A stretch of 31,620 nucleotides of DNA from assembly GCA_033557685.1 (NCBI GenBank), contig JAWQRN010000310.1:1-31620 (forward strand), given 5' to 3'. Both the position numbers and the translations under genes were made by a program. This document shows positions 9,379 through 20,638 of this stretch, piece by piece; within the stretch, counting starts at the first letter, position 1; each line of letters begins with the position of its first letter. Below the pieces are notes generated by a model, which did not search any database, was not told where the DNA came from, and saw nothing but the letters and a program-made list of their open reading frames with translations. The DNA comes from Sperchopsis tessellata. Its lineage: Eukaryota; Arthropoda; Insecta; Coleoptera; Hydrophilidae.

Positions 9379-10169
9379 GTATGTATAATTAAAATGACGT
9401 GTACAATACAAAACTGAGGAACAATAGTCAAACTGCCTCGAACATCCCCATCAGAACTTTTGCAGCCTGAACTGGTATATTGATAAGATGTACCTATCTT
9501 ATTAACAAAAATTAAGCACCATACTATTTGATCTACTAATTGGAATCCTTTTGTAATTTTTACATGCCTTATCTTTTAATAAATAATTTTTTTTTTGTCA
9601 GTTGCTCGTATCGTCATGCGTATTCTTCTCTTGCGTTGCTTGAATACTTGGCCTTTTATTATTATAGGTATAGTCTGATCTAAGTAAATAATGATTTACA
9701 AATAGTATTTTCAGTATAATCAGAGCTCCCACTCGTTCAAATCTCATTTTTTATTGTAATGTTAAAAAATTCATGACTATGAAAACTAGAAATTCTAAAC
9801 TTGAAAGGCAAAATTTATATCAGTATATGTATATGAACCAATATACACTAATTGGTATGTAATTCCATCCACCTCAATTTGGTTGTTGGGTAAATGTCAT
9901 ATGAAATATAACATAACCTCAAATTTTGATATCAGTTGTATTTACTATGGCCACAAGATAGGTAATTGCCTAAATGCCGGTTGTAGCATCTGTTTTGTGT
10001 ACTGACACGGTTTTGTTGAATAAAGAACAGCTTAGAAATGGTTTAGTCACTTGAAAGAAGATGATTTATTATTAAGAGGACAACCATCAAGCAACGCAGG
10101 AATTATTTATTATTTTCCCTACTGACAGTGTTAAATCATCTTAATTTCAATCAAAACACCTATTTTCTT
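9379..10169. other. Start of 11-kb WAC intron, unassigned
   Basis: No coding segment or transposon signature was recognised between the donor at 9379 and the mariner remnant near 10170. The stretch is AT-rich with short A/T runs. Confidence 0.4.
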
Positions 10170-10760
10170 ACTCTGCATCGCCTCACGGTCGCTCAGTGTC
10201 GACTCTTTCTTTGATCATAACAGAGGATGAAGAGTGGTGCCTATATGTGAAAATAAAACTACGAAAAGAATGGGTAAATAAATATCAGCAAGCAAAGCTG
10301 CGGGTCAAATAAGATATCAATGGAGTACTACTCTGGGAACTTATTTAAATGAACCAAACGATAACATCTGAGGACTACTACCAATAACTTATGGCTGGCA
10401 GAAGAAGTATGTCAGACACCAAAACATCGATATGGGATATTGTCCTACATCATGAGAACGCTAGCCCATGCATCACTAACTTCACCAGAATGGTCATCCA
10501 TCAGCCTCCACCATTTCTCTTAATGTTGCTTCTTTGGATTTTATCCTTTCCGCTCGCTTTCAATCGATCTATCTGGTATTATATTTAATGATGCTGGTAA
10601 CATGCAGAACTGGCTATACAACTGATTCATGCCAAATAGCAGCTGCTTGGAATCAAAAAACTGCCGAAACCTGGGCAAAAAATTGTTAACAATGAAGGAG
10701 AATACATATATACAGATTTGTTTATTTGGAATAAAAATTGTTATATCACTTACAATTTTA
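10170..10760 (+). pseudogene. Mariner-like transposase remnant (C-terminal half)
   Basis: A string of frames reads ITEDEEW near 10217-10237 (counterpart of the catalytic 'TGDE-W'), then LYVKIKLRKEW, a QAKLRVK block, GVLLWELI and NQTITSEDYY, and then WDIVLHHENASPC with ITNFTR at about 10432-10488. In mariners this order is TGDE(S/T)W, the ETK-QS-EW region, the 'G---EF-P-GQTI--EYY' segment and LHHDNAPSHT. Here the second catalytic Asp (HHDNA) is Glu. The third catalytic block is not recognisable beyond a PPF patch. Stops and shifts confirm a pseudogene. No matching ends were found. Confidence 0.6.
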
Positions 10761-10979
10761 AATCGTAAAACAACCTAATATATTGCACAGCGAGTTACAT
10801 AAAGTTCTTCCAGAGTCAACAGTCTGTATTGCTGAAAGTATGGTCTACATGATGTTCACTAGATAAGTCGAATGTGCTCCTGCTACAACTCCTCTGCAAC
10901 TTAAAATTCCACTCAGAGCCTGCCTAGTTATCCCACAATAACACAACATATGACGACTTGGACTAGACATGCACAAAAT

Positions 10980-12230
10980 AGGTAGATGGTCCAAGGCCAT
11001 ACTTTACTATCACATTTTTTTGTGTTAATCCTCAGTTTATTATTCCTAAACACGTCTAATTGACAAGTCTTTCAAGCTCCAAATCATTGGTCACCCTTAC
11101 CACCATCGTAGTGTCATTAGTTTACAATGAAATATATAGTGGAGCACTCATTTACATACATGATGAAAAGCAGGTTCCCATAATAGATCCCTGGGGGTAC
11201 TCCCCTATCCACCAGTAACCACTCTATTTTAATGAATTCTCCACACTCATGGACAGCCACTACCCAATGCTCTCTCCTCAATAATCATCAGATCCAATGC
11301 TACATCTGGTACACCATACTCTTCAAGTTTGGGTAATAGTATGGTGTAGTTCATATTGTGAAATGTCTGATAGGTCAAGATGAATACCTACAGTCTTCGC
11401 GTTTTCATTGGCAGGCTTGAAAATGTAATTCAAAACATTAATTATGGTAGTTTCGGTGTTCCTCCTTGGAGTATTTAGTTTTTTCCAAATTAAGATAGCA
11501 TTTGGGCAGCTATTGATTTCTCAAACATTATGCTAAACACTGGAAAGGTAGAGATTGGCAGTTGGCTATGACGTATTTGTCACCTTTTTTCTGTGAAATT
11601 TTGCATTTGGTGAAATATCATTTTGCATTGTCAAATTCATGATGTACATTAGGTTTAGCTATGAGAGGAGCCGTAAGCTTTGTAAATGCAACCGGAATGC
11701 CATCGTCATCCACACTAGTTTTCCTCACCCTATGTATAGTGATCATAACATCTTGTTTTATAATTGGTCAGAAGAATAAAGTGGTACCAATCTTGATATT
11801 ATGCGAGGTGTTCCTGGGACGTATCATCTCAAACCCCAATCTGGGATGCATTTATTTGATCCAGAATTTGTGTTAGTCCTACTATCTATTTACGACCCCA
11901 ATATTAAAACTTTGCTTACTTTTATTCTGATGCTCCCATGTGACTTAGTCCAGTCAATGTATTTGTCATTGTACACCTGCTTAGCTTTTTTGATGGCTGT
12001 TTTAAGTATTTTTTAGTAGTCCTCTCTACTTATTATACCTTGTGTATACTCATGCCAGTCTTTTTTGTTTGAACTGGAAACCCGTATTACAGCTGTCATC
12101 CATGATTCTTTGTTTCCACCACCACGGTTCTCCTTGATGAGACAAAGCTCATTAAGGTGGTCTTGAAGAACCTTATTAAAGTAATACATGTTTGGATCAC
12201 GAATACCATGGGTGTCTCCAAACATCAATC
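10980..12230 (-). pseudogene. Jockey/CR1-like LINE remnant, ORF2 fragment
   Basis: Read on the minus strand from 12228, an open frame carries NELCLIKENRGGGNKESW and SREDY. Out-of-frame continuations resemble the linker between endonuclease and RT in Jockey-type LINEs. Near 11540-11490 comes PVFSIMFEKSIAAQM (RT block 'LPV-SK-FEK'), then FHNMNYTILL-like residues, the PPGIYYG patch near 11190 (from 'VPQGSILGPLLF'), and finally TTMVV with a missing 'ADD' plus NKLRINTKKC near 11030. Many stops and shifts make it an old, dead copy lying antisense in the WAC intron. Confidence 0.65.
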
Positions 12231-13059
12231 AACAAAGAACCATATAAATTGCTCACGTTACGTGGAGCTCCTAGATTGGTGATAGTGTGGAGATGGGAAA
12301 TTCATACATTTTCCAAAACATAGTTTATATGCAATGTAGTCGTAAAGACTCAATTGCAGCATTTCGGCATCCAGAAGTGCAAAATATATTACTATGTTGT
12401 CTATTCTGGTTGCGGTTGTGTCAGTAATTTGTTTTTTTTTCCATTCATGATTATTTTAAAATTGTTAATTGTTAAAACATCACTCCTGACCATCAGAATC
12501 TATATTAAAATCTCCACATCTTGGAAGTTTCTGTATATGTATATTCTCCAATATGTATCTTGATAGTTATTTAAACTCTCAGTTTAATATTACCAACGAA
12601 AATAAATTATATATATTTTGAATTTAAACAACTTTCTTCTAGATCAGCCTTTTTTATTTTCTCCACACACGAATGCGCTGCTGAGTTATGATTAAAGTTG
12701 AAGTAACAGTTATAACCTAAAAGTCTATCAATAGATTGACAAGAGGTATTGACAGCTGTTAAAACATTTAATTTTTAAATGAAAAAGTAGATGGCGTGGT
12801 GAAAAATTTAATAAAAACTTGTTTACTTTTATTCATGAGCTGGTTAGATTTTGAGTTATCTAGGGTTATTTTATGAATTTATTGACAAAGTTTATATATT
12901 TTAAGCAAATAGAACCCTTAGACATTATCACTGATGAAGTTGATTTGAGATCTTGTTGTGCTATCAAGTTTTTGAGGGGTAATGGTGCACAGATCATATG
13001 AATAGTGTTCGTTGTAAATTGTCAAGAGCCTGTTTTGTAATTATAAGTATAAGGTAGGA
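12231..13059. other. Unassigned intron stretch
   Basis: No gene or element signature was recognised; the sequence is AT-rich with T-runs. A short + strand open frame at 12354-12563 looks like chance. Confidence 0.4.
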
Positions 13060-13450
13060 GATTGGATATTCAGTGGCTCAGTAAGTCTATTTTGCCTTCA
13101 TCTATTCAAACATATATTATGGTTGTGTTATTTGAGGGAGGAGCTGATTTAGAAAGGATGCAGAGGGTATTCAGAATTAAAAAAATGTGACATTGCCTAT
13201 GTGGTATAGATCCTAGAGAGTCTTGTAGGACTTTGTTTAAGGAGCAGGACTTGCTTACGTTCTATTTTACGACTGGCAAGGATGTTCATCGTTATTATAC
13301 ACGGAACCCAGAATTATTGACTATAGAGACACCAACTCGGGCAGTTTTTATATCACCATTCTTCATAGAAAAATGAATGTCCATTAAGATACCTACCATT
13401 ATCAAGTGGCAGTCGACATGTCATTTCAAGCATTCACTGATTATACTTTA
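13060..13450 (+). pseudogene. LINE C-terminal remnant, + strand
   Basis: The translation shows YYGCV, GADLERMQRVFRIKKM and RESCRTLFKEQDLLTFYF, followed by TRNPELLTIETPT and FISPFFIEK. This is the region after the RT in Jockey-type LINEs ('YG---WG-----I---QKRA-R-I----R--CR-LF----ILTL-SLY'). One TGA separates the first two parts. No RT precedes it, so it is a 5'-truncated 3' end. Confidence 0.6.
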
Positions 13451-13768
13451 CATTCTTTTTTGTTATATACTGCCTTGATTTTTGAATAAATGAATGTCTA
13501 TGTATTTAAATTTGCCATTCATCAAATGTACCAGCTTTCCACTTCAACAGGTCAGCTGACAAATTTCTAGGTAGTAGATGCAAGTTAAAGCTGCATTCTG
13601 TTTATTTTTATTTTGAATATTTAACAAGTAAAAACAATCTAAATTCATCTTTGAAGTCGTAACAACAGCAATGGTATATAAAATGGATTGAAGTTACATT
13701 TAATGGCAAGTCTTGAGTGACTGATTTAACGTAACGCAATTTACTACTGTCATCGGTAGTACCCATAT

Positions 13769-15771
13769 TTAACCCTCTAGCCAAGTGTGACTTTTTATTA
13801 TTTCGATATAAAATCGTGGGCTTTTTTTAATCGCTATTTATAATAGTTATAAGAATTATGTTAATTGATATAAAAAGAGAAACAAATTTAATAATAAAAT
13901 TTTAATTTTAATTATCATGACTATGGTATATCTTGAAGCAACACAAACCAAGATTGCAAGCCTCAAACCAGGTTCTTGTCTCACTACGTATTTTTTTCCA
14001 TCAGCACTTTTTTTGGAACAGTATACATGTTTCAAAAAACTCTTCAATAACGTCCATTCTAAATTCCAAAAAAGGTTCTGTAGTGTTCTTCGTAACTTTT
14101 TGGAAAATAATAAATGCATTGAATGGAAACTTATCTACGAGATGCCAAAACACATTCTTGTAGTACTTATTTTGTTCTTTTCGAGTGGTCTCATAATAAG
14201 AAAGTTCTTGATTTGCACTGTCAACACCGCCCATCGTGTTATTGTAGTCACATATCAATCGAGGTTCTATCATTTCGGCGCCTTTCTTTGATTTTACTAT
14301 ACACAATGATGGGTTATGAATTCTGCCCAACACACAAATTGATAAGCTGTGATTTCTCCTTTCTTAGGTTTTATACTTCTAAAAGTTAACAGTAGATCCT
14401 TTCTGTATACTTGAAGAGTTCCATAAAAATCAGTTTTACCTTGTAGAAAATAATCAGCAACTTGGGAGATTATAAAATTGTCGGTAGTTACACAAAATAA
14501 CCTTTTTCCAATAAAAGATGTTTTAGATGTAACACAGTTTTAGTAGACATAGGATATTCATCATACTTATCCATGAATGGCTCACTTTTACCAATATAAA
14601 ATAAAAAATTCCATATGTAGTCTGATTGCTATTCAGAGAGAGATTTCATTGTTTCCAACCCAGCCTTCCTTTGAATAATAATAAAATTTCATCCACAATA
14701 ACATTTTTTGTTTGAACTATTGCGGAGCTAAATTTTTATAAGTATTCAATAACTTCACATAATTTTTGGAATTTTGGACACGGGTGTGTATCTTGATTGA
14801 ATATAGAGTTATCGGAAAAGTTCCAGCATTTCATATTCAGTCTAAACTTGTCTCGTGGTATGGCCTTTGAAAAAATTGGAATATGAATTAATTCGTGTTT
14901 CCACCAGAATCATTCTTGTTCAGGTAAACTGATTACACTTTGCAATAACAATTTCTTTATCAATATTCTCATTTCTTCACTCATCTCCTCATTTCTTTGA
15001 TTTAGGGTTTTTTTTGGAACAGCTTGGCTAAGGTCCTGGCTTGCATATTTATTGATTTCAGTTACAAGAATACGAATCAAAATAACATCAAAAAATATTT
15101 TAAAATACTTGCATTTTGATCTATATCTGTTTTTACTCCCAGTGTTGCAGTAAAAAAATGTGCAGGGCTAGCAACTCTGCCATTTGTTTACAAACAAATT
15201 AAAAATCATCTACTGTAGAAACGCCTTATGCTCCTCAAGGAGTGGCAGGAATTAAGAAGACACGACAATTTCTGAAATTATTTTTATCCAATTCTTTATT
15301 GTTCTCACTAAAATTTTCCTCAGAACTACTGTTTTCACTTCCTAAATTTACAATACTGTTGCTGGAGTCACGGTCACACTGTATTCTATAGTGTTTTAAC
15401 TACTGAGGGTTGGCAATAAAAGTTCATCATCTGTTTCATTATCAGAAGAAATTACACGACATATCAAAAATTGAGGGTTACAATTTATTTGCCAAATGTA
15501 ATGTAATGTAATCGGCTCAATCGCTGTTGTACAACTAATTATAAAATGTGCAAGATGCATAGTGTGTTAGAACAAGTCATAACTTGCACGTACACCAGAA
15601 GTAAATTCTCATATCTTATTACTAAGCAATAAGACATGAGAGCGGAGAAATAACGTCTCCAGATACCCAAATATCCTAAAAATTATATGCAACATGATAA
15701 GAGCATACCCGGCGGAATTGTATAAAATAAGTGAAATGCGATATCTTCGTTGCCCGTGACTGAAGGGTTAA
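13769..15771 (-). mobile_element. piggyBac-family transposon with TTAA target duplications
   Basis: TTAA occurs at 13769-13772 followed by CCCTCTAGCCAAG, and AGGG-TTAA ends the element at 15764-15771. The inverted tips read CCCTCTAGCCAAG versus CCCTTCAGTCACG, 9 of 13 positions matching, and begin with the CCC typical of piggyBac. The internal 1,995 bp encode a degenerate piggyBac transposase on the minus strand. The TTAA duplication is the family's invariant target, so the ends are quite secure. Confidence 0.8.
13908..15480 (-). pseudogene. piggyBac transposase, degenerate
   Basis: Read from high to low coordinates: an acidic N-terminal stretch (SSDNETDDEL near 15420-15450); a LLLFKGRLGWKQ patch near 14690-14655 (RLGWKQ gives the family's 'KGR--WKQY'); KYDEYPMSTKTV and KGYFVTTDNFIISQVADYF near 14570-14450; KTDFYGTL; DYNNTMGGVDSANQELSYY near 14250-14200; and a C-terminal Cys-rich end (CNLGLCC, then FKIYH) stopping at 13908. 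MGGVD and DNF are diagnostic of the DDE_Tnp_1_7 fold. Frameshifts occur before the C-terminal Cys region and upstream of 14690. Most of the catalytic region is recognisable but cannot be made as one protein. Confidence 0.75.
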
Positions 15772-16787
15772 ACAAGAAATGTCAACTTTGACAGACTTGT
15801 AGATTTATGTCTTGTACACCAAAAAGTCAACATTTTCATATTTTATTGAAAATTTTATTATGTAATAGTTCATTGTTACCTTCAAACTGCTCGGCTATCT
15901 CTTTGCTCTGGTATAACATCCTTGCAATGGCTTACATTACAGTTTTTCTCGCTACTTGTTTTTCAGAAATTGGATTTATCTTATTGAATTACTTTAAAAC
16001 TTTCAAATTAATCATTTACATGATTCACAGTTATATGATAAGGGATTAGAAGAAAATGCTGTCCGTGTGCAAACACATTAAAGCTTATCAATAATTAATC
16101 ACTCTATTTTATGAGAAACTTCAATAGATAGCTATACAACGCTATACATTGTTTACTTCACATACCAGTGACCTTGTTTGGGTTGTTGGTCAAATTTTAT
16201 TGCTTATAAATCTGCAAGACTAGGTTCTATATTTGTCTTATTAGTAATAGTGGGAAATGGGAGATAAGTTTATTTAATTAATCGACCAACGATAAAAGAC
16301 ACTATTTTCGCCATAAAACTTGCATTGATATCAGCCTTAAATCATAATGAATAATTATGCTTTAACATTTTTCTAAGGCAGGTTTACATACAATGCCTTC
16401 ATTTCAAAGTTAGGAGCTCAGAATAAAGTGGGCACGATTTTGATCAAAAACATATTTCGAGGGAGAAGTTCAAAACCACTATCAAATAAATTTTTGTTCA
16501 ACTTCCTTCAACCTTAGCCACCACATATTTGAAATCTCAAATGGCACTACCTACACTGTGATACATCATATGACTAAAGAAGTAGAAAAACTAATTGACA
16601 GATGCTGTAGACAGAAATCTTCTGGATTGGATCAGAGCACTGACACAGCACTTTGCTACTGTTAGGAAATTTTCAGTATACCCCTATCAATGTTAGTAAC
16701 TCGTTTCAAAATGGATAACATCACATAACATACTTTATTAGACATATCTACTTTTCACGTCAAGAATAAGAAATGTATGTACATATA
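15772..16787. other. Unassigned intron stretch
   Basis: A + strand frame at 15807-16049 is hydrophobic and AT-driven with no motif. I recognise nothing else between the piggyBac and the mariner. Confidence 0.4.
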
Positions 16788-16789
16788 TA

Positions 16790-17707
16790 TTAGGTTGGTG
16801 AATAGGGTGGATGGTGTAGAATTTCATAATTGTGCTCATTAAGTTTCTGACCAGTTCTTTGTGATGTATGAGGTCTTGCATTATCATGTAAGAAAATAAG
16901 TCCTTCTCGATTTATGAGCGCCGCTCGCTGTATTTTCATAAATTTTTTCAATATATTGGCATACCTTTTTGCTGTTATACTTTCGCCGCAAGGTAGGAAC
17001 GAATAATCAATTACACCATGTATACTCCACCAAACTGTTAGCAGTATTTTCTGTGGATGATTGTTCTACAATATCCATTTTTCGTCGCATGTCACTATTC
17101 TATCCAGAAATGGATCACAGTTATTTCTTGTAAGATGTGAAGAACATTAAGTCGATCCAACTTGTTTCTGTTGGAGAGTTCATGAGGCACCCATTTATCC
17201 ATCTTTTTGACTTTATCTGTGGCTTGGAGATGTAATATTGTTATATGATCAACTTGCATTCAGTATGCAAGTTCTCGAGATATTTGAAATGGATCTTCTT
17301 CTACCAAGGTCTTCAAAACTTCGTTATCAGTTTGGTTTGAGGCTTTCCACGAGGCTCATTTTCGAGCTATTCATCTCCATCACAAAATTTTTTAAACCAA
17401 AGCTGCACTGTTCGTTCAGTGACAAAAGTCTCACAATTTTAATATTACGATTTGCTTCAGCTGCACTATGTCTAAGTTTAAACTCATAATGAATTACGAT
17501 GGGCATCTCGTTAGTTGACATTTTGGAATTAAAAATTTAAAATTATTAATTGTGGCGTATCAAAAAAAAATGTAATACTAACACGTAAAACAAACACAGA
17601 TGTATTTGTTTACTTGACACTTCTAACAATTTAGGTTAGAAAATCAACTCAGTAGTATCAACATAAATTGAGTAAAAAAATCTAATATTTCATATGCACC
17701 AACCTAA
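16790..17707 (-). mobile_element. Mariner element with intact tips, 918 bp, C-terminal deletion
   Basis: The outer 11 bases TTAGGTTGGTG (16790-16800) reappear exactly inverted at 17697-17707. Each end is flanked by TA (16788-16789 and 17708-17709), the Tc1/mariner target duplication. The transposase lies on the minus strand. Typical mariners are about 1.3 kb, so roughly 400 bp is missing. The coding sequence runs straight into the left tip within the 'PPYSP' motif, so the C-terminal third and the usual 3' untranslated segment are gone. Confidence 0.85.
16797..17522 (-). pseudogene. Mariner transposase lacking the third catalytic Asp
   Basis: Starting at the ATG at 17519-17521, the frame reads MSTNEMPIVIHYEFKLRHSA. 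It then shifts to a block reading TERTVQLWFKKFCDGDE (helix-turn-helix region) and ENEPRGKP (the 'DE-R-GRP' linker). DHITILHHLQ-like residues and the family's KWVPHEL follow. Catalytic blocks are TCDEKW near 17105-17090 and FLHDNARPHTS near 16895-16860, giving the first two Asp residues. The reading ends at HHPPYSP next to the element tip, so the third block (SP-LAP-D) is absent. Stops and shifts are also present. It cannot encode an active enzyme. Confidence 0.8.
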
Positions 17708-17709
17708 TA

Positions 17710-18169
17710 AAAATACAAATACCAAATTTATATTTAAAAAGGTTAAATGTACAATAGGAAAAACTCCACGGTTGAATACGGGAGCCACCCCTTCTAAAAG
17801 GGGCTTTATTTTTCTCATGAAAGCCGATTTATGCAGGTTTCTAATATCTTATGGTAATTTATTGTTCTTATGTTGAATTGGTGTGCATGGACACTACCCT
17901 ACAAAACTGAAAGAATCGAAAATAATAATATACAAGCAAAAAGGATGCAAGGTCGACATTACTAAAATACGTCATGTATTAAAACAAGATTTAAAGACGA
18001 ACTGTCAAATAGCACTATTAGTTTCAACGGAATTAAATAACCATGAAGAACAATTATAAATGAAAAGACAGTCAATGAAGTTCGTTGACCAATAGATTTG
18101 ATGACAAATGAAAATACATTTGACAAGCTTGTTCAGGGCCATTGAACTATCGAGAACATCCGTGAGGTA
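17710..18169. other. Unassigned intron stretch
   Basis: No element was recognised. A perfect short palindrome CCCCTT-CTAA-AAGGGG lies near 17788-17803. Confidence 0.4.
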
Positions 18170-18640
18170 TTATACTCGGATGTAAAACATATCAATGAAT
18201 ATATAAATACCGCCTGATTACCTTTCTAAACCTAATTTTGAAAAGTGTTTATAGAGTGTTTTCGTGGAAGAATTTATTCTTATCTGAAGAATATTTTATC
18301 TCACAGTCAGAATGCCTACCAAAAAGGACTTTTCATAATCACAGCTCTTAATGGTGGCCTTCAAGACATACTCTCACTATCAACGAGTAAGTCTAATCCC
18401 ATGATGCTCTTCTTCATTACTTCAAGATCATTTGATACTGTAGATCATAGACTATTGCATTAGGAAACTGCAGCTTGCGAACGGCAGTAAATCCTACCTA
18501 GCAGGAAAATCACAGAGTGTAGCAGTAAGAAATCACGCCTCGAAGGAACAATCCACCGGTGCTTGCAGTCCCTTTCTGTTTCTTATAATTCTAAATAATC
18601 TGCGTGATATATGTAATGTACTCGACGAGAATTATTCCCA
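18170..18640 (+). pseudogene. LINE reverse transcriptase fragment
   Basis: A frame at 18245-18463 reads RIYSYLKN, ILSHSQNAYQKG, ITALNGGLQDIL and SFDTVDHRLL. These are the 'R--YL----IL---Q-AY-KG-ST-TAL' and 'K-FDTVDH-LL' RT blocks of Jockey-type LINEs. A shifted stretch after it gives KSYLAGKSQSVAV and CSPFLFLIILNNL (the 'GVPQGS-LGPFLFLIYINDL' block without its start). The catalytic ADD block is not seen. It is a short, multiply disrupted piece in the same orientation as the host gene. Confidence 0.65.
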
Positions 18641-19651
18641 TTAATCATTCGTTTTAAATTATTCATTCATGAATGCATCTATGGTTCATTTATCTCTATG
18701 CATGTCTGTCAGAGCCTGTTGTTTGGCGTTCATATGTTATCATCAATCGTTCAGAAGAAGGCCAGCTTGAAACATTATCTAAGAAAAGTTTATTTATCAA
18801 ATAAAATTTTATTACTTTCGCATGGTTTTTAACTACATATAAAGTTTAATTGTAAATGTAAACATCTAGCACACATATAAAACATCGAATTTACTATTTT
18901 CTGACTTATCCTATGAAATTATTTTCTGTGGTACAGCACCGAAGCAAAACTGCTTCTTGTCTTGACCTTAAAGAGGTGCAGCGTAAATTCCTGACCTTAA
19001 CTTCACTCTACCTTTATCACATTCTACAGTATGCAAGGTTACATTTTAAAAGTTACTCAACTGGGGAAGATATACACCAAGTTTAATTTAATTTTCTCAC
19101 AATCGCATGGATGTTTTATTGGTCAGAAAGATTAGATTGTTTTTCTACTAGTCATTTACACACAATTTTAATAATATGTAAATGTGTCATTACAAACACT
19201 ATTACATTATGAAATGAAAAACTATTATGTAATATATATATATATATATATATATATTACAGAACAGTTGTTGGAGAATTCTCTTAGTTAATAAGCACGT
19301 AAACAAAATAAAATTTTATGTGTGGTCGTAGAAAAAGGATAGTACATCACTCGAAATGTAAGGCAATTATGTACTTCTGGAAATTACACACTTGCCGCTT
19401 TTTACAATATTTTAATTTATACATCATTTGTATATATGTGTTAATAGTTTGTTGTTTACTTGACCTATCTTGGATGCAAGACTGTATATAATGTGTAATT
19501 TATTTTATAAATGTTCTTTGCTTTACCTGTATATGAATACCATTAAATTACTTACGTGACTCGAGCATAACTTTCCACTCATTTATAATATGCTTCTTAC
19601 GAGTATAGGGTCGATACAAAAGTAACATTCATGTGAGTGTAAGCACACTGT
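18641..19651. other. Unassigned intron stretch with an AT microsatellite
   Basis: AT-rich sequence without recognisable genes; it contains the (AT)n run at 19232-19257. Confidence 0.4.
19232..19257. repeat. (AT)13 microsatellite
   Basis: Thirteen uninterrupted AT units in the 11-kb WAC intron; the run is likely polymorphic in length. Confidence 0.95.
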
Positions 19652-20110
19652 GATATTCAATATAATGAAATGGTTGACAGCCTTGCAAGACACAGTATAC
19701 TGAATGGAGAGGATTCTGGGAGTATTACTATCGGGGGCGCCATACTATACACAAAGAAGGGTTTAAGAAATGATTGGAATATTTATTGGAAAAATTCTTA
19801 TGAAAACAAGCCGACTCAATATGCAAAAATTCATCCACATATCCCAATAAAACACTGGTACTCCAAGTATAGAGTTTCTAGAAGCTGCATATCGATTGTA
19901 AGATTAAAATTTCATCATGTAGATTCCCATCACATCTACATAAAATCAAAATAATAAATTCTCCATCGTACTCTTGTGGCTACGAAGTAGCGGATCTTAA
20001 CCATATTTTATTTGGTTGCACTAGTTATGGAACAAACACAAAGGTTCTTCTGAGTAAACTACTCAACAATAATGTGCCATTACCCACAAGTACCGTAATT
20101 GTATTGTCCC
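19652..20110 (+). pseudogene. LINE RNase H / C-terminal Cys-His domain remnant, second copy
   Basis: The frame reads YNEMVDSLARHSI at its start (RNase H 'GNE-VD-LA--A'), then YTKKGLRNDWNIYWKN and PIKHWYSKYRVSRSCIS. A stop follows, and out-of-frame SPSYSCGYEVADLNHILFGC near 19960-20020 gives the Cys-His terminal cluster. This is the 3' end of an I/LOA-like LINE. It differs in sequence from the remnant at 1270-1707, so two families or old divergent copies are represented. No RT lies upstream. Confidence 0.7.
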
Positions 20111-20306
20111 TGAATAACAAGTAAGTGTTTGATGTAATAATTTTCTGTTAGAAGGTTCGTCAATAAATTCAGGATAGTATTTATTTATTCTGAAGCAAAA
20201 CAGTTATAAACCTTCCCAATCCCTAGTCACATGAAAACTCAATTTGACTAACAGTTCAAGAAACCAATTTGACATACACTGTTTATATATCTTGTAACAA
20301 TACTTA

Positions 20307-20375
20307 TTTCCAGGTGGAAACTGTGTAAAGTCTCTGCATACTATGTAGCTAAAAACCGTGGAAGTGTATTCAATG
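20307..20375. repeat. Possible rearranged PLE terminal remnant next to the WW exon
   Basis: 20307-20338 resembles 4045-4076 (about 27 of 32 bases: TTTCC-GGTGGAAAC, then GTGTA-AG-CTCTG). 20355-20376 (AACCGTGGAAGT, then TTCAATGTAAT) resembles the reverse complement of the element's other terminal stretch. The two parts are therefore in an inverted arrangement. It ends about 50 bp before the acceptor of exon 5. Confidence 0.45.
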
Positions 20376-20427
20376 TAATGCTTGAATATGTTACTTATAC
20401 ATTTTTGTTTTTTTATTTTTGTTTCAG

Positions 20428-20638
20428 AGAGAAGAAAGAGAAAGGGTTTCCAGAGTGGGTGATTGGTCAGAACATATTAGTTCGTCCGGAAAGAAGTATT
20501 ATTATAACTGCAAAACTGAAGTTTCGCAGTGGGAGAAACCTCGTGAGTGGGTTCAAAGTGAGAGGGACCGATTTCGTAGTAAAGATCGGGATCGAGATTC
20601 TGAAAGAAGCTATAGCAGTTCCAGCCGATCTGGGGCGC
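20428..20638 (+). CDS. wac: WAC orthologue, coding exon 5 (WW domain)
   Basis: Acceptor: a long T tract ending TTTCAG at 20427. Donor: GTATGT at 20639. It encodes residues 153-222. The WW domain spans about 164-193 and includes the two signature tryptophans (W165 and W187), the central YYY at 176-178 and P190. The GKKYYYN and SQWEKP motifs are almost identical to vertebrate WAC. WW domains bind proline-rich or phospho-Ser/Pro ligands; in WAC this contacts the RNA polymerase II C-terminal tail. An Arg/Asp/Ser-rich tail follows. The exon starts on a codon boundary and ends one base into an Arg codon, matching both neighbours. Confidence 0.95.

Noticed and set aside
15807..16049. Hydrophobic open frame that looks like a small membrane protein
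   Set aside because: AT-rich DNA yields such Leu/Ile/Phe-rich frames readily; no promoter, splice or family support.
17786..17812. GC-rich hairpin followed by T-run, resembling an intrinsic terminator (CCCCTT-loop-AAGGGG then TTTATTTTT)
   Set aside because: The window is eukaryotic nuclear DNA with spliced genes, so a bacterial terminator has no role here.
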